The translations under genes were made by a program, and so were the position numbers. 64,000 bases of DNA from Agrocybe praecox (lineage: Eukaryota; Basidiomycota; Agaricomycetes; Agaricales; Agrocybaceae): contig OZ024847.1 of NCBI GenBank assembly GCA_964017145.1, forward strand, positions 248,001 to 312,000, read 5' to 3'. Shown piece by piece: positions 58,770-64,000 of the stretch. A model generated the notes under the pieces. That model was not told the DNA's origin. It searched no databases and saw only the letters and a program-made list of their open reading frames with translations. The stretch's first letter is position 1. Each line of letters starts with the position of its first letter.

Positions 58770-60451
58770 TGTGATATTTAGAAAAGTTGGTGAGGGTGTC
58801 GCAAGATGGTCGAAATGGATGTGTGAACGTTGTCCAACAGACTCGAAGCCACGAGCTTATATACGTATCACATCCCAGCGCCCAATTCCCGACCTAATTC
58901 AAGGAAGATGGTATAATTGTGCAATAATAGCAAAAGCGCGGGGATGTGAAGTAATGATGCCTTCCAACGACGCAATTGCGTCTGCATAACTTCCTCTTCC
59001 GGGCACGGGGACAAGGCACTGGCATGCGAGGGGAAAACAGCCCTAAGTAAAGAATAGGAAGGCTAGGCTTCCGAGGTTTTCCAACCATTTCTAAATTCCA
59101 GAGAACAAGCACGCCTTCGTGGACAAACGTCGCTGTGTCCAAGTCTTGCTAGTTTTTGAAATGGTTCCCTCCAAGTCACTCTGATAACAAGGTGCGGCAG
59201 CGTTGCCGCACAGGAATGTAATGTGTCAGATGACGACAGCATGCCTAGTTTGAAACTGAGAAAACATAGCCAGTGGCATATGAGCATCATAGAATATGTT
59301 GAAGGTAAATTGGCTCACGCATATGACGCGCTTTAACATGGCGATGGCGCAAGCGAGAGACATTATGAGTTTTCGGTTAGTCCTCCGTGCATAGAGGATA
59401 CTGTTCCGTGATTAAGACCTTTCGTATAAGAACATTAGACGCTTGTAATGTGAGGAATTCGTAGGCGTTCAGCAGAAATCCAAGTCATGGTTCAACGTTT
59501 ATCGATTATCGTTTAGACAAACGCGCCTACGGAACTCTTGATACAAAAGGCGGAATTCAAGCTTTTTGGCGTTACATTATCTTTTTTAGGCATTTTTTGA
59601 TCACAAATTGGACCAGAAACTGCCAAATTAGGGGGTGTAATGCCCAGAATCTTTAAATCAGTCGACGTGAGTCGTGTTGGAGTGCATCTAACATATTTTA
59701 CTATTTTACTTTGTATCGAGACAATCTGTGTGTTGCATGCAATGCAAATAGCAAGGTTAAATTGAGAGTGGTCTCCGGAGTATGCATGGCCTACTGATGG
59801 AGCACACATGTCAGCTGGCATACTCGCGGCTTTTGAAGTGATCAGGATACAGTGACACCAGTGGAAGCATAAGTATAATAATAACCAAGGTTTCAAGTGT
59901 GTTTCACCCGATATATGCGTCGATAGAATGATTTCTTGTTACGCGGTAGGGTTGCGGTAGGGCAAATCCAAAAAACCTGCATGACGGTTTTCTTCGAAAA
60001 GCGTGTCACACTGATTGTACTTGCTTAAAATAGCATCATTATTGTTGGTTCTGTGTTCCAAAATTAGAAACAGATGTGGATAGAGATTTGACTACTGTGT
60101 GTCAAAGCAATGCAGAATAGAAGTCTTGTCCCGATGGAATAGAAATGAGAGCTAATAAACGTACGCATGCGTGAAAACATGAAAAATATGTGCCCATGCG
60201 AAGCTTTCATCTCAATGTCAACAATTATGTTCATATGCCCCATGCAGTAAGTAATACGCTCAAATACTAGGTATATACGCCAAGAAAAATGCAGGTAATG
60301 ATGAGCAAGCAAGCATGTAACTCTACTGAGAGAAGAGCTCGAAGAGAGTCCACAAGAAACTGAAGTCCAAAGTTTTATCAGAAAGCTCCAAGAAATAAAC
60401 AAAACAAAAACAATCCGACTGAAAATCAAATATCCAAGCTCCAAAATACTT
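58770..60451. other. Intergenic region between the dioxygenase and C3
   Basis: The stretch 60060-60451 is the 3' flank of C3, related to the flanks of C1 and C2. A 127-codon minus frame at 59513-59896 (pieces CIACNTQIVSIQSK) has no upstream context and is not recognised. Nothing else seen. Confidence 0.4.
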
Positions 60452-62424
60452 TCAAAGCATGACAACTCCAGCGAGCGCCATTCCAGCACCCAACATCATA
60501 CCCCACATTCCTTGCGAACCCATGCTCAAACCCATAGCACCGCTATTCTGGTTCTGTGTTGACGAGTTGCTGGCTGAGGTTGTGGAAGAGCCTGATGCTG
60601 TACCGGAGCCAGTGGATGATGATCCGCTGCCGGAGCTATTCGACCCGCCGGAGGTAGTAGACGTGCCGGAGCTTAAGGCAGTGGGAAGCTTTGCGAGCGT
60701 CGCCCAGGTTCCACCTATGCGGCATCATTCAAAGAAAGGAGAAATGGAAGTCAGAAAGTTTGTTTTAAAGACAGCATGCACAGAGAGATAACATCGATAG
60801 TGAATGGGATTGAACGTACCACTAGTAGTCGTCTTTGGATCGTATGGCAAGAACGCGACCTTTCCATCCGAGGTAAGTTGGACAAGAGCATTCGTGGAAG
60901 CACTGTATGATGCGAAGGGGTCAGTTACAGGGGGGCCTGTGAGGGTCTTCGTTGTGTTTGTCTAAAATTCGAAGAATGTCAGTTCATGTCAGAACAAAAA
61001 AAAAAAAAAACAACAAAAAAAAGTTAAAGAAATTATAGACAAACCTCAACGTTGACGACATAGGTAGCACTACCATCATCTGGGATGAATGCAAACTCCT
61101 GTTGTACGCCCTGGTCCATGAAGAACGAGGTAGCTTGTCCGTGTGTATCTGGGAATTTGGTACCATAGAATTGAGGTGCGGGTTGCATGAACGAGACTAA
61201 CATCGCAAAGAATAGCGATTAACTTGTAAAAGACAAACACCAAGATAAAACAGACGTACAATGGATAACGAAGATCTTCGCATTACCAGGATCAACACCG
61301 TTGACACCCATGAAGTGAATGTGATTTTGGGCGAGTGCCATCACAGGCTGATATCCTTGAGTGTTGGCCCCAGGAGTCTGAGCCTGTGCAATGTCGGTGT
61401 TTCCAGTATCTGGGGACAAGTCAGGCGATTGGACGTCTTTCCATGGGATGGCAGTCGAATTAGCGGTCACTTGCTGTTGCATGTCGAGAGAGTAGAGTTC
61501 GCCAGCGGAGTAAGCATCTGCGACGAATGCGAGTTAGAGAGACTACCCGTTAGCTGCTTATGAGAGGAAGCTCACAGAAAACGTTCGTATCATGGTCTAA
61601 AATTGCCTTAAAGTTCGTAGGATCAAGGTTTTTCCCATCTACGCCTGAGTTCTTGGTGTCAATACTCTGAGTTGACCAGGAACTTTTGGCAATGTCATAG
61701 ATGTACATTGCGCTGGGGTTGGAGTTGTCGGCATTGAGGACGTAGATAGCATTGAAGAACTGCAAAAAGTGATAACATCAGTACCGCTTTTGTGCAAACT
61801 TGGGAGGTGCGGATGAGACAACAATGATAGGTTGAACAAAATCAACAATAAATAGCTGGATTAGTTGATGATGATGGGAAAGTCAAACGGCTAATCGTGA
61901 ACGCTGCGGGAACATGAATTTGAAACGGGGTACAAAAATGCAACCGTAGCGCGAAAGCACAGCATACACTAGTGCACGCTAAACTTGTCGGACACCGCAA
62001 TTCCCCTCCGATACGATCCCCCAAGAAAATAAACAAGAACTTACCTGAGCCAAGTAACAAGTGGTATTAGGCATATTGAAAGGTCTGTTCCAGAGCATTA
62101 GCATCCTCCTATCCTTCCGAGACTCAAACGGGCCACTTACGGCCTTCCTGTAGTCGTAATATCGGTTGGGGTACCTAAACGTAATACGATCAGCCTTTGC
62201 TGCCACCTGTAACAATAATCAGTTCATAACAAATCGAGCTATTACGCACCAGAAGACCATGTGTCCTGTGTACCAGCATTATAATCCTTTCCATTGAATC
62301 CGAACGCTAGCAGGTTCCAGTTCACATCGAACGTTACACACGCAGATGGGCCCGCCGAGCTCGCTGCCAGAGCTGAAAGAGCTGAACCCGCGACTACGAA
62401 ACTAGTAAGGAGTGACCACTTCAT
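60452..62424 (-). CDS. Secreted, probably GPI-anchored protein, family C copy 3
   Basis: Eight minus-strand exons: 62250-62424, 62141-62174, 62045-62084, 61576-61759, 61260-61517, 61045-61196, 60820-60961, 60452-60714. The total is 1248 nt, 415 residues, with no stop. Exons 1-7 have exactly the lengths of C2; the last is 18 nt longer in the Ser/Gly-rich part. The same signal peptide as C1 is present, and a hydrophobic tail ends in VVML. It keeps exon 5 complete, unlike C1. Upstream, only the last about 200 bp before the start match C1 and C2; beyond the CCAATTTTAGCC point the sequence is unique, without repeat R. This makes C3 the best candidate for the ancestral arrangement. Function unknown. 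Confidence 0.83.
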
Positions 62425-63049
62425 TCTTTCGTTGTGGTTGTATCAGAGAGCGTCAGAGAGATTTGTATAGGTATTAGGCGTATAGAACTTGGAGTTGTAA
62501 AGAAGGACCTGGAAGCAGGGGATTAGAGAATAGAGAGGTAAGTAAAGAACGTGGTGGTGGTGTGGGATTAAGAAACAGCGTCAGCAAAGCAACCGGTAAA
62601 TGGAAATCAAAATCACTCCAAGGCTAAAATTGGCCGCTCAAAATATTTCTGGCGGAGTCATGAACTGACCGGAATCCCATTTCAGCGGCGATTATTGATA
62701 TCCTTATTTCAAATATTGCTTAAGTCTCAAGTTTCAACCTCGGGAGATAAACCTTCTGTGTTATGGAAGAGACACGATTTCCTCGAATTGAAATGAAAAG
62801 ACGAAACAGACTGAGAAAAAAAATAGAACGAAGGGCAGGAAAGAGAGAAAGACGAAACAGAGGAGGTATAAGGCAACAACAAAAAATCGCACAAGCAAAC
62901 AGAAGGTAACGCAAAAATGCATAACAATTCTAGATCTATAATCTGAGATATACATGCGAGCAAAAATACATGATAAAAATTATTAAAAAAAATAATGTAC
63001 AAATAGTCCAGAGATAAAAATGAGGAAATAGTGAAAAATCATTGACAGC
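62425..63049. other. Intergenic region upstream of C3 and downstream of the fasciclin gene
   Basis: Contains the C3 promoter, with a pyrimidine-rich coding-strand stretch close to the start. The remainder (62640-63049) is AT-rich and without a recognised gene. Confidence 0.4.
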
Positions 63050-64000
63050 TCAAACAGCTACAAGCAAACAGACTCCAGCAATGACAGAGGTCACCGTCGA
63101 AGCAACGATTCCATAGCTCGTAGACATCACAGCGCCATTCTTCATCGACAAACCGCGAATGACGAAAGCTAATTGGGTCTGAGAAGTAGTCGACGTCTGC
63201 GTCTCGGTCGAAGTCGAAGTTTGGGTGCTTGACGATTCGGATGATGATGACGCTGATGATGATGATTCAGGTGATGACATGGAGGATTGAGATTCGGTTG
63301 AAGTTGACATGGAACCGCCAGTGCCAACGCCAACGGGAGCGGTCTCAGTCGTCGACATGGCTGCTTCTGAAGTGGCTGATTGGTAACTATATGCGTCAAA
63401 TGAAGTTAGCAAAATATTATATGACAAGATCAGGACGAGAAGACGTACGCAGATGCAGCAGCATCCGGATTCTGATCCTGAGAAATCAAAACACCGTTGA
63501 TGACATGGGCGACACCATTGTCCAACAAGACGTCAGGACGAGTGACCTGAGCGGTGTTGTTACCGACAGTGACGAAAATACCAGTGTCGTTGGTAGAGAA
63601 AGACATGTCCTCTCCTGCGGCAGTGGTAACATGAGTGTCGTTGGTAATTTCCGTGGAATAGAGTGTGGTGCCGTTGATGTACTAAGCAAAGAGAAGAAAA
63701 TGTTACGCAAAGCACAAGATAAAAATGAATTAGGAAGACGTACGTGGTTAGAAATAATGTTCGACTGAGCACTCGCGTTACCCATGATACTGGCGAGCGT
63801 CTGGTTAACGTCGCTAGTGAAAGCACTGTCGCTGGGAACAAAGACAGTGATGCCTTTAGCCTGCTGCAAAACCTGGATAGCGGTCATGTTCATGTTACTC
63901 CCTCCAGCACCTCCTCCACCGCTGCCGCCGTTGTTATCGCCAGAGCCATTGTCTCCATCGGTGCTATTGCCGCCTTGATCTTGTCGAGCGGAGAGGCCAG
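63050..64000 (-). CDS. Fasciclin (FAS1) domain protein, 5' end outside the window
   Basis: Minus-strand exons 63745-64000 (continuing past the window), 63449-63681 and 63050-63386 with canonical introns. The visible part begins in a Gly/Asn-rich linker. A FAS1 domain follows: MTAIQVLQQAKGITVFVPSDSAF, split here only by me for naming, NASAQSNIISNH, then YINGTTLYSTEI, with VLLDNGVAHVINGVL at its end. A Ser/Thr-rich stretch and a hydrophobic C-terminal tail (VTSVIAGVCLLVAV) follow, fitting GPI attachment. Fungal FAS1 proteins are cell-surface proteins linked to adhesion. Because the start is outside, the number of FAS1 domains is unknown. Confidence in the family is high. Confidence 0.88.

Noticed and set aside
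59513..59896. 127-codon minus-strand frame with paired cysteines
   Set aside because: No splice context, no paralog in the window, and no recognisable domain; not enough to call a gene.

Overview
The window looks like a piece of an agaricomycete (mushroom-forming basidiomycete) nuclear genome, probably Agaricales, though the species cannot be fixed from sequence alone. Genes are split by many introns of about 50-75 bp with GT(GC)-AG ends and CTAAT/CTGAC-type branch sites. The protein families are typical of the group: DUF6533-type and other seven-helix membrane proteins, NACHT NTPases, multi-exon P450s, AsaB/CmcJ-like oxidoreductases, fasciclin-domain and GPI-type secreted proteins. There is one 200-N assembly gap (15850-16049).

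The main feature is a repeatedly duplicated block. Four gene families recur. B is a seven-helix membrane protein with three apparently intact copies. H is an MRH4-like mitochondrial DEAD-box helicase with one complete copy and at least three truncated ones. C is a secreted, probably GPI-anchored protein with two intact copies and one frameshifted. D is a small cysteine-rich secreted protein with two copies. On the left they lie on the + strand: H1 fragment, B1-H2, C1, gap, D1-C2-B2-H3 (1-29.6 kb). On the right they lie on the - strand: H4-B3-D2-C3 (38.8-62.4 kb). The result is a decayed, roughly mirrored arrangement. At its centre (29.6-36.3 kb) two tandem AsaB/CmcJ-like genes surround a protein kinase gene, which is itself flanked by inverted repeats carrying helicase 3' sequence and a broken kinase 5' copy.

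Between D2 and C3 is an unduplicated block on mostly the - strand: a NACHT-domain gene with apparent frameshifts, a complete 12-exon P450, a membrane protein, a small unknown gene on +, and a complete TauD-type dioxygenase. The window ends inside a fasciclin gene. At 1.6-5.2 kb there are two further seven-helix genes, one broken and one of the DUF6533 family.

Three small non-autonomous DNA transposons share CAC...GTG termini and 3-bp target duplications (277, 820 and 164 bp). Two of them have a matching empty site in a paralogous copy inside this window. Chimaeric repeats that fuse the helicase promoter and first codons to a segment also found upstream of B sit in front of two of the three B genes and two of the three C genes. 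The third C gene lacks this segment and keeps what looks like its original upstream region. No complete biosynthetic cluster, CRISPR array, rRNA or tRNA gene was recognised.
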